Part shown: one piece after another, positions 1 through 8,192 of the stretch
Layout of the letters: each line of letters opens with the position of its first letter
How positions within the stretch are numbered: the first letter of the stretch is position 1
Assembly: GCF_019510245.1 (NCBI RefSeq)
Contig: NZ_JAEKKT010000181.1
Span: forward strand, 1 to 64,000
Direction of reading: 5' to 3'
Length of the DNA stretch: 64,000 nucleotides
Source: Streptomyces sp.
GTDB taxonomy: Bacteria; Actinomycetota; Actinomycetes; Streptomycetales; Streptomycetaceae
Notes under the pieces: generated by a model
What the model saw: only the letters and a program-made list of their open reading frames with translations
Database searches by the model: none
Told to the model about the DNA's origin: nothing
Program-made: the position numbers and the translations under genes

Positions 1-446
1 GGAGCGGTGCGGCCGGTGGCGGCGAGGTGGGCGCGGACGCCGAGTGTGTGGAAGAACACCTGGCCCTTGTCGTCGGCCGCCCCGCGCGCGTAGAGCCGGT
101 CGTCCCGGACGACCGGCTCGAAGGGCTCGGTGTCCCAGCCGTCCTCGCGGGCGGCGGGCTGGACGTCGTGGTGGCCGTAGACCAGGACCGTGGGCGCCTC
201 CGGGTCGCCCGCGGGCCACTCGGCGAAGACGGCCGGGGCGCCCGGGGTCTCCCAGACCTCCGCGGTCGGGAAGCCGGTCTCCGTCAGTCTCGCGGCGAGC
301 CAGTCGGCGCTGCGGCGTACATCGGGGGCGTGGTCGGGCTGGGCCGACACGGAGGGGATGCGCAGCCATTCGGCGAGGTCGGCGAGGAAGGCGGCGCGGT
401 GCTCCTCGATGTACGTGCGGACGGCGCTGTCCGGGGTCTGGCTCAT
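1..446 (-). CDS. M20-family metallopeptidase/dipeptidase, N-terminal part (cut by window edge)
   Basis: First 148 residues of a zinc-dependent M20 exopeptidase (cytoplasmic peptide breakdown); the rest lies beyond the left edge. YGHHDVQP at residues 90-97 supplies the first metal-binding His and the catalytic-site Asp, and ADDKG at 124-128 holds the metal-bridging Asp; both are family signatures. The ATG at 446 follows a TAGGCT hexamer by 7 bases with no Shine-Dalgarno between, so the mRNA may be leaderless. The gene starts 10 bases beyond the stop of adnB on the same strand. Substrate cannot be read from this fragment. Confidence 0.85.
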   Translation of the reverse strand, partial: MSQTPDSAVRTYIEEHRAAFLADLAEWLRIPSVSAQPDHAPDVRRSADWLAARLTETGFPTAEVWETPGAPAVFAEWPAGDPEAPTVLVYGHHDVQPAAREDGWDTEPFEPVVRDDRLYARGAADDKGQVFFHTLGVRAHLAATGRTA

Positions 447-456
447 GGTCACGAGC

Positions 457-3400
457 CTATCGGCCCGGACCGACATCCTCGGCGGGCGGTTCGTCACACT
501 CGGCTTGTCCGACGATCAGTCTTTCCAGGGCTGCCCGGTCCGGCAGACCGTCCGGCCGCTCGACCTCGCCGGTGCGTACGTGCACGAACGCGGCCGTGAC
601 CGACTCGGGCGGCACACCCTGCTGCTCGGCCCAGCCGATCCGGTAGATCGCCAGCTGGAGCGGGTCGGCGGGGCGGGTACGGCTGGTCTTCCAGTCGATG
701 ATCTCGTACGTCGTCGCGTACGTCGCCCCGTCGCCGTGGTCCGTCCGGTAGACGGCGTCGATACGGCCTCTGACGACCCGGCCGGCGAGGGCGAGCTGGA
801 AGGGGGCCTCGACGCGGTACGGCGTGCGGTGCGCGTACTCGGTGCGCTCGAAGGCCTCCTTGAGGGCTTCGAGGTCGCGTTCGTCGGCGATCTCGGCGTC
901 GCTGCCGGGCAGCTCGTCGGGCTCCAGCATGGGCAGCGTGAGCTCCTCGAAGCGCGCCTCGACCCAGGCGTGGAAGCGGGTGCCCCGGCGTGCCGCCGGC
1001 TGCGGGGGGCGTGGCATGGGGCGCGCGAGTTCCTGCGCGAGCCCGTCCGGGTCCTCGGCCAGCCGCATCAGCTGGGTCGCGGACAGAGCGGCGGGGAGGG
1101 GGACGTCGGTGACGTTCCGGCGGGCGCGCAGCAGCTCTCCGGTGAGCGCGTCGAGGTCGCGGTCCCAGGAGGCGATGGTGCGGGCTTCCTCGGGGGTGAG
1201 GAGGTCCTCCTCCGACGCGGGGTCGACGCGCTCGGGCAGCGGGGCGCCGGCGTGTGCAGGCGTGCGCTCGGCGGGCACGGTCTGCGGCGTGGCCTGGTGC
1301 GGGATCGTGGGGCGGTCGGTGCTCCAGGAGTCCCAGTCGGCGGAGTCGGTGTCCTGGAGGCCGTCCTCGTCGGGATCGGGTTCCTCGTCCTCGGGCGGCG
1401 GGGGCCAGTCCGGGTCCTCGACGGCGGCCGTGTCGTGGCCGGCGGGAGCGCCTTGGCCGGTTCCGGCCGTGAGGGCGTCCAGGTGGGCGAGTACGGTCTC
1501 GGCGGCCGCGCGGCGGCGGGCCAGCGCGGCCGTGTCCAGAGGCAGCGGCCATACCTGGTCGGCGCTCGCCGTGTGCAGGGCCGGGTTCTCCTCGTCCTCC
1601 TCGGGTTCGTCGGCCCAGGCCTCGATCTCGCCGTGCCCGGTGGCGCAGTGGTCGTGGAGGGCCAAGAGGAAGTCGGAGGGGCCGCGCGGCTTCTTCTGGC
1701 TGGGGCCCCACCAGTGGCCGGAGCCGAGGAGCAGGGAGCGGGGGCGGGTGAAGGTGACGTAGCCGAGGCGGAGTTCCTCGGTGTGCTGGTGCTCCTTCAT
1801 GGCCTCGTGGAAGGCCTTCATGCCCCGCGAGTCCCAGGCCTCGACGTCGGGCAGGGTGGCGGTGTCGCCGCGCAGGGCGTGCGGGAGCACCTTGGCCTGG
1901 GCGGTCCACTTCTCGCGGCCCTGGCTGCTCGGGAAGGTGCCCTTGACCAGTCCGGGGACGGCGACGACGTCCCACTCCAGGCCCTTGGACTTGTGCGCGG
2001 TGAGCACCTTGACGGTGTTCTCGCCGCCGGGCAGGGCGTTGTCGAGGCCCTTCTCGTACTGGGCGGCGGTGCGCAGGAAGCCGAGGAAGGCGAGCAGGGT
2101 CGCCTCCTGGTCGCCGGCCGCGAAGGAGGCGGCGACGTCCAGGAAGTTGGAGAGCGTCTCGCGGCGGCGGGCGGCCAGCGCGTGCGGGGACGCGGACAGC
2201 TCCACCTCCAGGCCGGTGACGGCGAGGACGCGGTGCAGGACGTCCATCAGCGGGTCGGACAGGGAGCGGCGCAGCTCGCGCAGTTCGGTGGCGAGGCGGG
2301 CGAAGCGCACGCGCGCGTCCGGTGAGAACGGCAGCCCGTCGTCCCCCTGCCCGGGCCGGTCGCCGTCGAACGGCAGCTCCAGGAACGTGTCCAGGGCGTC
2401 CGCGAGGGATATCACCTCGGCGGGGTCGACCCCCTCGACGGCCTCGGCGAGCCTGCGGTCCGGGTCGTCGGCGTCGCCCACGCGCGTGTGCGTCACGAGC
2501 CGCCGGGCGCGGCGGCCGAGGAGGGCCAGGTCGCGGGGGCCGATGCGCCAGCGCGGGCCGGTCAGCAGCCGGACCAGGGAGGCGTTGGCGCCCGGGTCCT
2601 GGAGCACCTCGCAGACGGCGACGAGGTCGGCGACCTCGGGCAGGTGCAGCAGTCCGGAGAGGCCGACCACCTCGACGGGGACGTCACGGGCGACGAGGGC
2701 GCCCTGGATCTCCGCGAAGTCGGTCGCGGTGCGGCACAGGACCGCGATCTCGCCCGGTGGCGTGCCGGTGCGGACGAGGTGGGCGACCGAGTCGGCGATC
2801 CAGTCCATCTCCTCGGCGTGGGTGCGCAGCAGGGCGCAGCGGACCGTGCCGTCCCGCTCGGCGCCCGGGGCGGGGCGCAGCGCCTGCACGCCCGCGTGCA
2901 GGGCGCGCAGCGGCTCGGCTAGGCCGTTGGCGAGGTCGAGGAGGCGGCCGCCGCTGCGGCGGTTCTCGCTGAGCGCCTGGCGGGTGGCGGGCCGGCCGTC
3001 GGCGTGCGCGAAGTGCTCGGGGAAGTCGTCCAGGTTGGCGACGGAGGCGCCGCGCCAGCCGTAGATGGCCTGGCAGGGATCGCCGACCGCGGTCACCGGG
3101 TGGCCGGTGCCGGCGCCGAACAGGCCTGCCAGGAGGACGCGTTGGGCGACCGAGGTGTCCTGGTACTCGTCGAGGAGCACGACCCGGAACTCGTCGCGCA
3201 GCAGCCTGCCCACCTCCGCGATGCCGGCCAGCGCCGCGGACAGCGCGATCTGGTCGCCGAAGTCGAGCAGGTCCCGCTCGCGCTTGGCGGCCCGGTAGCG
3301 GACGACCAGCTCGGCCAGTTCGCGGCGGGCTGCGGCCGCCTCGGGGACCTTGCGCAGGTCGGCGTTGCCGAGCTTCACGCCGGCCAGGGTGTTCAGCAGT

Positions 3401-3978
3401 CCGGCGTCCCAGGCCCGCAGGTCCTCGGGGCGTACCAGGTGTTCGGCGAGCTCGGAGTCGAGGGTGAGCAGGTCGCTGACCAGGTCGGCGAAGGAACGGG
3501 TGAGGGCGGGGTAGGGGCCGGGGGCCTCGCGCAGCACGCGCGCGGCCAGCTGGTAGCGGGTGGCGTCGGCGAGCAGCCGGGAGGTCGGCTCCAGGCCGAT
3601 GCGCAGGCCGTGGTCGGTCAGCAGCCGGCCCGCGAAGGCGTGGTACGTGGAGATGACCGGCTCGCCGGGCGGGTGGTCCGGGTCGATGACGTCGGGATCG
3701 GTGACCCCGGCCCGGACGAGTGCCTTGCGGACGCGCTCCGCGAGCTCACCGGCCGCCTTGTTGGTGAAGGTCAGGCCGAGGACCTGCTCCGGGGCCACCT
3801 GCCCGGTGCCGACCAGCCAGACCACCCGGGCCGCCATCACCGTCGTCTTGCCCGATCCGGCCCCGGCCACGATCACCTGCGGGGCGGGCGGCGCGGTGAT
3901 GCAGGCCGTCTGCTCCGGGGTGAACGGGATGCCGAGGAGCTCTTTGAGCTGCTCGGGGTCGGTGATACGGGCGGGCAT
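457..3978 (-). CDS. adnB: AdnB-type UvrD-like ATP-dependent helicase-nuclease subunit
   Basis: 1173-aa SF1A helicase with a C-terminal nuclease, the motor subunit of the actinobacterial AdnAB complex that resects double-strand DNA breaks. Walker A GAGSGKTT is at residues 39-46 and motif II reads LLDEYQDTS. The end carries a PD-(D/E)xK nuclease core: GRIDAVYR, then IIDWKTS near 1093 and QLAIYR near 1108, all intact. An acidic, low-complexity linker precedes the nuclease domain. It is downstream of the partner adnA on the same strand, 82 bases after its stop, the order of Rv3202c-Rv3201c in M. tuberculosis. Family assignment is strong; the AdnAB name rests on domain layout and pairing. Confidence 0.9.
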   Translation of the reverse strand: MPARITDPEQLKELLGIPFTPEQTACITAPPAPQVIVAGAGSGKTTVMAARVVWLVGTGQVAPEQVLGLTFTNKAAGELAERVRKALVRAGVTDPDVIDPDHPPGEPVISTYHAFAGRLLTDHGLRIGLEPTSRLLADATRYQLAARVLREAPGPYPALTRSFADLVSDLLTLDSELAEHLVRPEDLRAWDAGLLNTLAGVKLGNADLRKVPEAAAARRELAELVVRYRAAKRERDLLDFGDQIALSAALAGIAEVGRLLRDEFRVVLLDEYQDTSVAQRVLLAGLFGAGTGHPVTAVGDPCQAIYGWRGASVANLDDFPEHFAHADGRPATRQALSENRRSGGRLLDLANGLAEPLRALHAGVQALRPAPGAERDGTVRCALLRTHAEEMDWIADSVAHLVRTGTPPGEIAVLCRTATDFAEIQGALVARDVPVEVVGLSGLLHLPEVADLVAVCEVLQDPGANASLVRLLTGPRWRIGPRDLALLGRRARRLVTHTRVGDADDPDRRLAEAVEGVDPAEVISLADALDTFLELPFDGDRPGQGDDGLPFSPDARVRFARLATELRELRRSLSDPLMDVLHRVLAVTGLEVELSASPHALAARRRETLSNFLDVAASFAAGDQEATLLAFLGFLRTAAQYEKGLDNALPGGENTVKVLTAHKSKGLEWDVVAVPGLVKGTFPSSQGREKWTAQAKVLPHALRGDTATLPDVEAWDSRGMKAFHEAMKEHQHTEELRLGYVTFTRPRSLLLGSGHWWGPSQKKPRGPSDFLLALHDHCATGHGEIEAWADEPEEDEENPALHTASADQVWPLPLDTAALARRRAAAETVLAHLDALTAGTGQGAPAGHDTAAVEDPDWPPPPEDEEPDPDEDGLQDTDSADWDSWSTDRPTIPHQATPQTVPAERTPAHAGAPLPERVDPASEEDLLTPEEARTIASWDRDLDALTGELLRARRNVTDVPLPAALSATQLMRLAEDPDGLAQELARPMPRPPQPAARRGTRFHAWVEARFEELTLPMLEPDELPGSDAEIADERDLEALKEAFERTEYAHRTPYRVEAPFQLALAGRVVRGRIDAVYRTDHGDGATYATTYEIIDWKTSRTRPADPLQLAIYRIGWAEQQGVPPESVTAAFVHVRTGEVERPDGLPDRAALERLIVGQAECDEPPAEDVGPGR

Positions 3979-4060
3979 GAGGAAAGAGGCTAGCGGCGGG
4001 CACTGACAATCGATAAAAGCACCCGCACTCGGTGAAACAGCGCAATCGACGGCACAGCGC

Positions 4061-7000
4061 TCACTCCACCACGTGCCGCCCCTCCGGCCGCGCGCTGCAC
4101 GAGGCGCGGAAGGCGCAGTGGGTGCAGTGCTGGCCGGTGGTGGGCGCGAACCGTTCGTCGAGGACCTTGCCGGCGGCGGAGGCCAGCAGTTCTCCGACCC
4201 ACTCCCCCTCCAGCGGTTCCTGCGCCTGCACCTTGGGCAGGGTCTCGCCGCCGTCGCGCTGGGCGGCGCCCTGTCGGAGGTGGACCAGTTCGGCGCCGCC
4301 GGGCTCGGGACGTACGCCGTCGAAGGCCTCGTCGACGGCTCCCTCGCGGACCGCCAGCTGGTAGACGGCGAGCTGCGGGTGCCGGGCCACCTCGGCCGCG
4401 CTGGGCGCCTGTTTGCCGGTCTTGAAGTCGACGACGTACGCGCGTCCCTCGCCGTCCGCCTCCACGCGGTCCATCTGGCCGCGGATGCGCACCTCGTAGT
4501 CGCCCGCTTCGAGGGTGACGTCGAAGTCCTGCTCGCTGGCGACCGGCGTGCGTGCGGTGCGGTCCAGAACGTGCCACTTCAGGAAGCGTTCGAGCGCCAC
4601 GCGCGCGTTGTCCTTCTCCTGCGCCGACTTCCAGGGCGCGTCGAAGGCGAGCGCGTTCCACACCGAGTCCAGCCGCTCCATGAGGACGGCGAGGTCGGCG
4701 GGGGTGCGTCCGGAGGCCACCTCGTCGGCGAGGACGTGTACCACGTTGCCGAAGCCCTGGGCGGTGGTGGCGGGCGCGTCGGCCTTCACCTCGCGGCCCA
4801 GGAACCACTGCAGGCTGCAGGTGTTGGCGAGCTGGTCGAGGGCGCTGCCGGAGAGCACCACGGGCTGGTCGCGGTCGCGCAGCGGCACCTTGCTCTCGGT
4901 CGGTTCGAACATGCCCCACCAGCGGTAGGGGTGGGCGGACGGCACCAGGGGGCGGCCGTCCTCGTCGGCGAGGGCGGCCAGCCGGGCCAGGCGGCGGGCG
5001 GCGGCCTCCCGCAGGGCGTCGGACGCGCGCGGGTCGACGGTGGTCGCGCGCAGCTCGGCGACCAGGGCGGCCACGGCGAGCGGGCGGCGGGGGCGGCCGG
5101 TGACGTCCTGGGGTTCGGCGCCCAGTTCGGTGAGGAACCGGGAGGGCTGGTCGCCGTCGTCGGCGGGGGCCTTCACGGCGGTGACGACGAGGCGTTCACG
5201 CGCGCGCGTGGCGGCGACGTAGAACAGGCGGCGCTCCTCGGCGAGCAGCGCGCCCGGGGTGAGCGGTTCGGCGAGTCCGTCGCGGCCGATGCGGTCGGCC
5301 TCCAGGAGCGAACCGCGGCGGCGCAGGTCGGGCCACAGGCCCTCCTGGACGCCGGCCACGACGACCAGGCGCCACTCCAGGCCCTTGGCGCGGTGCGCGG
5401 TCATCAGACGTACGGCGTCGGGGCGCACCACGCGGCCGGCGAGGGTGTCGGCGGCGATGTCCTCGGCCTCGATCTCCGCGAGGAAGTTCAGCGCGCCCCG
5501 GCCGCCGCTGCGCTCCTCCGCGCGGGCGGCGGTGGCGAACAGGGCGCACACGGCGTCCAGGTCACGGTCGGCGTTGCGGCCGGCCGCGCCGCCGCGGCGG
5601 GCGGAGCGCTCCAGGCGGGATGGCCAGGGCGTGCCGTTCCACAGGACCCACAGCGCCTCCTCGGCGGTACCGCCGTCCGTCAGGCGCTCGCGGGCCCGGC
5701 TGAGCAGCGCGCCGAGCCGCTGAGCCCCGCGCGCGTACCCGGGGTCGTGGACGGCCAGGCGCTCGGGCTCGGCGAGCGCCCGCGCGAGCAGTTCGTCCGA
5801 CGGGGGCGGGAAGGCGTTGCCGGCCGCGCGCTCCTCGTCGCGCAGGGCACGGCCGAGGCGCCGCAGGTCGGCCGCGTCCATGCCGGCGAGGGGGGAGGTG
5901 AGCAGGGTGAGCGCGGTCTCGGTGTCGAGCCAGCAGGAGGGCGCTTCCTCCCGGTCGCTCGCGACCCTCTCCCGGGTGCTCGCGGCATCCGCGGCCGCCA
6001 CCGCCCGCAGCGCCGTCAGGAGGGGCGCCACCGCCGGTTCGTGGCGCAGCGGCACGTCGTCGCCGTCGATGTCCAGGGGCACGCCGGCCGCGGTGAGGGC
6101 GCGGCGGACCGTCGGGATGGTGTGGGAGCCGGCGCGCACCAGGACGGCCATGTCGCTCCAGCGGACGCCGTCCTCCAGGTGCGCCCGGCGCAGGATGTCG
6201 GCGATGTTGTCCAGCTCGGTGCCGGACGTCGGGTACGTGTAGACCTCGACGCGGCCGCCGTCCAGGGCGGCGGTCAGCTCACGGTGCGCGCGCACCTTGT
6301 CGGCGGGCAGCCGAGTCAGCGGCATCCGCTGGGTCAGCAGCCGGGTCGCGGCCAGCAGACCGGCCCCGGAGCGGCGGGACGTGCGCAGCACCTGCACCGG
6401 GGCGGGACTGCCGTCCACGCGCGCGAAGGCCGACGGGAAGTCCAGGATGCCGTTGACGTCGGCACCGCGGAACGTGTAGATCGACTGGTCCGGGTCGCCG
6501 AACGCGACCAGCGTGCGGCCGCCGCCTGCCAGGGCGTGCAGCAGGCGCACCTGAGCCGGGTCGGTGTCCTGGTACTCGTCGACGTACACGGCGTCGTACC
6601 GCCCCGCGAGGTCCAGGGCGACCTCGGGGCGGTGGGCGAGCAGCACCGCGCGGTGGACGAGTTCGGCGTAGTCGAGGACGCCCTGGAGGTCGAGGACGTC
6701 GAGGTACTCGGCGAGGAAGGCGGCCGCGGCCCGCCAGTCGGGGCGCCCGATACGGCGGGCGAAGGCGTCCAGAGCGGCCGGGTCCAGACCCAGTTCGCGG
6801 CTGCGGGCGAGGACCGCGCGGACCTCGTCGGCGAAGCCCCGGGTGGTGAGGCAGGCGCGCAGTTCGTCGGGCCAGCGCACATGGTCCAGCCCGAGCCGCT
6901 CCAGGTCGGGCTGTCCGGCGAGCAGCTCACGCACGGCGACATCCTGCTCGGGGCCGGACAGCAGCCGCAGCGGGTCCACGAACAGGCCGCTGTCCTGGTG

Positions 7001-7378
7001 GGCGCGGACCAGGGCGTAGCAGTACGAGTGGAAGGTGGTCGCCCGGGGCGCGCGGGCCGCGCCCACCCGCAGGGCCATGCGGTCGCGCAGTTCGACGGCG
7101 GCCTTGCGGCTGAATGTCAGCACCAGGATCCGCTCGGGGTCCGCGCCGCGGGCGATGCGTGCGGCCACGGACTCCACCAGGGTCGTGGTCTTGCCGGTGC
7201 CGGGACCCGCGAGGACGAGCAGCGGGCCGGACCCGTGGTCAACCACGGCGCGCTGTGCGGCGTCCAGACGAGGGGGATCCGCGTCGGCCGGCGGGGTACG
7301 GACCAGTCGGTAAGCGCCACGGTTCCCCTGCCGCACCTGGAGGTGCGGCAGGCGCCTGGTGGAGGAAGAGGAGCTCAC
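4061..7378 (-). CDS. adnA: AdnA-type UvrD-like helicase-nuclease subunit
   Basis: About 1105-aa partner of AdnB in DNA end resection. Walker A GPGTGKTT lies at about 58-65 and motif II reads YVDEYQDTD. The C-terminal nuclease has GQMDRVE, VVDFKTG and QLAVYQLA motifs. Cysteines at about 1085, 1088 and 1094 (HCTHCAFRASC), with an upstream NTCSLQ Cys, suggest the Fe-S staple of AddB-like nucleases (inference). Start: the reading frame stays open to an ATG at 7459, but the extra 27 residues look non-coding; the GTG at 7378 begins the Ser-rich N-terminus. Its ribosome site is weak, so the exact start is uncertain. Confidence 0.88.
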   Translation of the reverse strand: MSSSSSTRRLPHLQVRQGNRGAYRLVRTPPADADPPRLDAAQRAVVDHGSGPLLVLAGPGTGKTTTLVESVAARIARGADPERILVLTFSRKAAVELRDRMALRVGAARAPRATTFHSYCYALVRAHQDSGLFVDPLRLLSGPEQDVAVRELLAGQPDLERLGLDHVRWPDELRACLTTRGFADEVRAVLARSRELGLDPAALDAFARRIGRPDWRAAAAFLAEYLDVLDLQGVLDYAELVHRAVLLAHRPEVALDLAGRYDAVYVDEYQDTDPAQVRLLHALAGGGRTLVAFGDPDQSIYTFRGADVNGILDFPSAFARVDGSPAPVQVLRTSRRSGAGLLAATRLLTQRMPLTRLPADKVRAHRELTAALDGGRVEVYTYPTSGTELDNIADILRRAHLEDGVRWSDMAVLVRAGSHTIPTVRRALTAAGVPLDIDGDDVPLRHEPAVAPLLTALRAVAAADAASTRERVASDREEAPSCWLDTETALTLLTSPLAGMDAADLRRLGRALRDEERAAGNAFPPPSDELLARALAEPERLAVHDPGYARGAQRLGALLSRARERLTDGGTAEEALWVLWNGTPWPSRLERSARRGGAAGRNADRDLDAVCALFATAARAEERSGGRGALNFLAEIEAEDIAADTLAGRVVRPDAVRLMTAHRAKGLEWRLVVVAGVQEGLWPDLRRRGSLLEADRIGRDGLAEPLTPGALLAEERRLFYVAATRARERLVVTAVKAPADDGDQPSRFLTELGAEPQDVTGRPRRPLAVAALVAELRATTVDPRASDALREAAARRLARLAALADEDGRPLVPSAHPYRWWGMFEPTESKVPLRDRDQPVVLSGSALDQLANTCSLQWFLGREVKADAPATTAQGFGNVVHVLADEVASGRTPADLAVLMERLDSVWNALAFDAPWKSAQEKDNARVALERFLKWHVLDRTARTPVASEQDFDVTLEAGDYEVRIRGQMDRVEADGEGRAYVVDFKTGKQAPSAAEVARHPQLAVYQLAVREGAVDEAFDGVRPEPGGAELVHLRQGAAQRDGGETLPKVQAQEPLEGEWVGELLASAAGKVLDERFAPTTGQHCTHCAFRASCSARPEGRHVVE

Positions 7379-7644
7379 GTGGTTCGCCGGTCCTGGTGGG
7401 TGTGCTGGTCGGTTCGCGGTCGCGCGTGCGCGGGGGTGGCCGCGGGGTGAGCGGGACACGCGCAGCCGACGCTACGCCGACGAGCCGGACGCGAGCAGAG
7501 CTTCCGCCTCTTCCCGTCCGCCTCCCCGGGCGCTCGCGGCACGCGCGCCGCTCATCTCACGAACGTACGTCATGCCACGGACGTCCCCGGTGTCCCTCGT
7601 ACGGGCCACCGGTTCCCCCCGAGGGCCTCCGATGGCGGAAGCTG

Positions 7645-8031
7645 TCAGGTGTGAGCCCCCGCGTCCGCGCCGCCGTCCCACCGCGCCCGCTTCATGTCGA
7701 GCCGCGGCAGATGGCCCTCCGCGGCCCTGCTCGCCTCCTTCAGCGGGGTGCCCTCGGCGCGGTAGTGGCCCAGCGCGCCCAGCTCGTGCCCCGGGAGCAG
7801 GACCCCGTCGGCGCGCACCACCCGCCACCAGGGGACGGCACCGCCGTAGAGGGACATCACCCGCCCGACCTGGCGCGGCCCTCCCTCGTCCAGCCATTCC
7901 GCGACGTCGCCGTACGTCAGGACGCGCCCGGGCGGGATCCGCTCGGCGACCTCGAGGACCCGCTCGGCGTACTCGGGCAGTTCGTCCACGTACCCCTCTC
8001 GGGTGTCCTCGGGAAGGCTCTGCTCGCTCAT
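7645..8031 (-). CDS. Alkyltransferase-like protein (ATL, MGMT family)
   Basis: 128-aa DNA-binding domain of the O6-alkylguanine-DNA alkyltransferase family. The active-site motif PCHR is replaced by PWWR (in VPWWRVVRADG), so the acceptor Cys is missing. Such ATL proteins bind O6-alkylguanine and flag it for nucleotide excision repair rather than removing the alkyl group. The helix-turn-helix segment RVLTYGDVAEW is present. The ATG at 8031 is preferred over an in-frame ATG at 8040 because AGGATGGGG lies at a workable distance upstream. It sits beside adnAB; the equivalent block in mycobacteria also has an ATL-like gene (Rv3204). Confidence 0.85.
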   Translation of the reverse strand: MSEQSLPEDTREGYVDELPEYAERVLEVAERIPPGRVLTYGDVAEWLDEGGPRQVGRVMSLYGGAVPWWRVVRADGVLLPGHELGALGHYRAEGTPLKEASRAAEGHLPRLDMKRARWDGGADAGAHT

Positions 8032-8192
8032 TCGCCCCATCCTGCCGCACCCCACCGACAACCGGCGCGGTCCGCGGCGGGCCTCCGTCTCGCCCTCTCG
8101 CGGCGCTTGGGGCAGACTGTGCGCCCCCGCATCTGCACCCTGATGCCCCCGGGTGTCGGTGGAGCATGCCACCATCGTGCGGGCGGTGACTG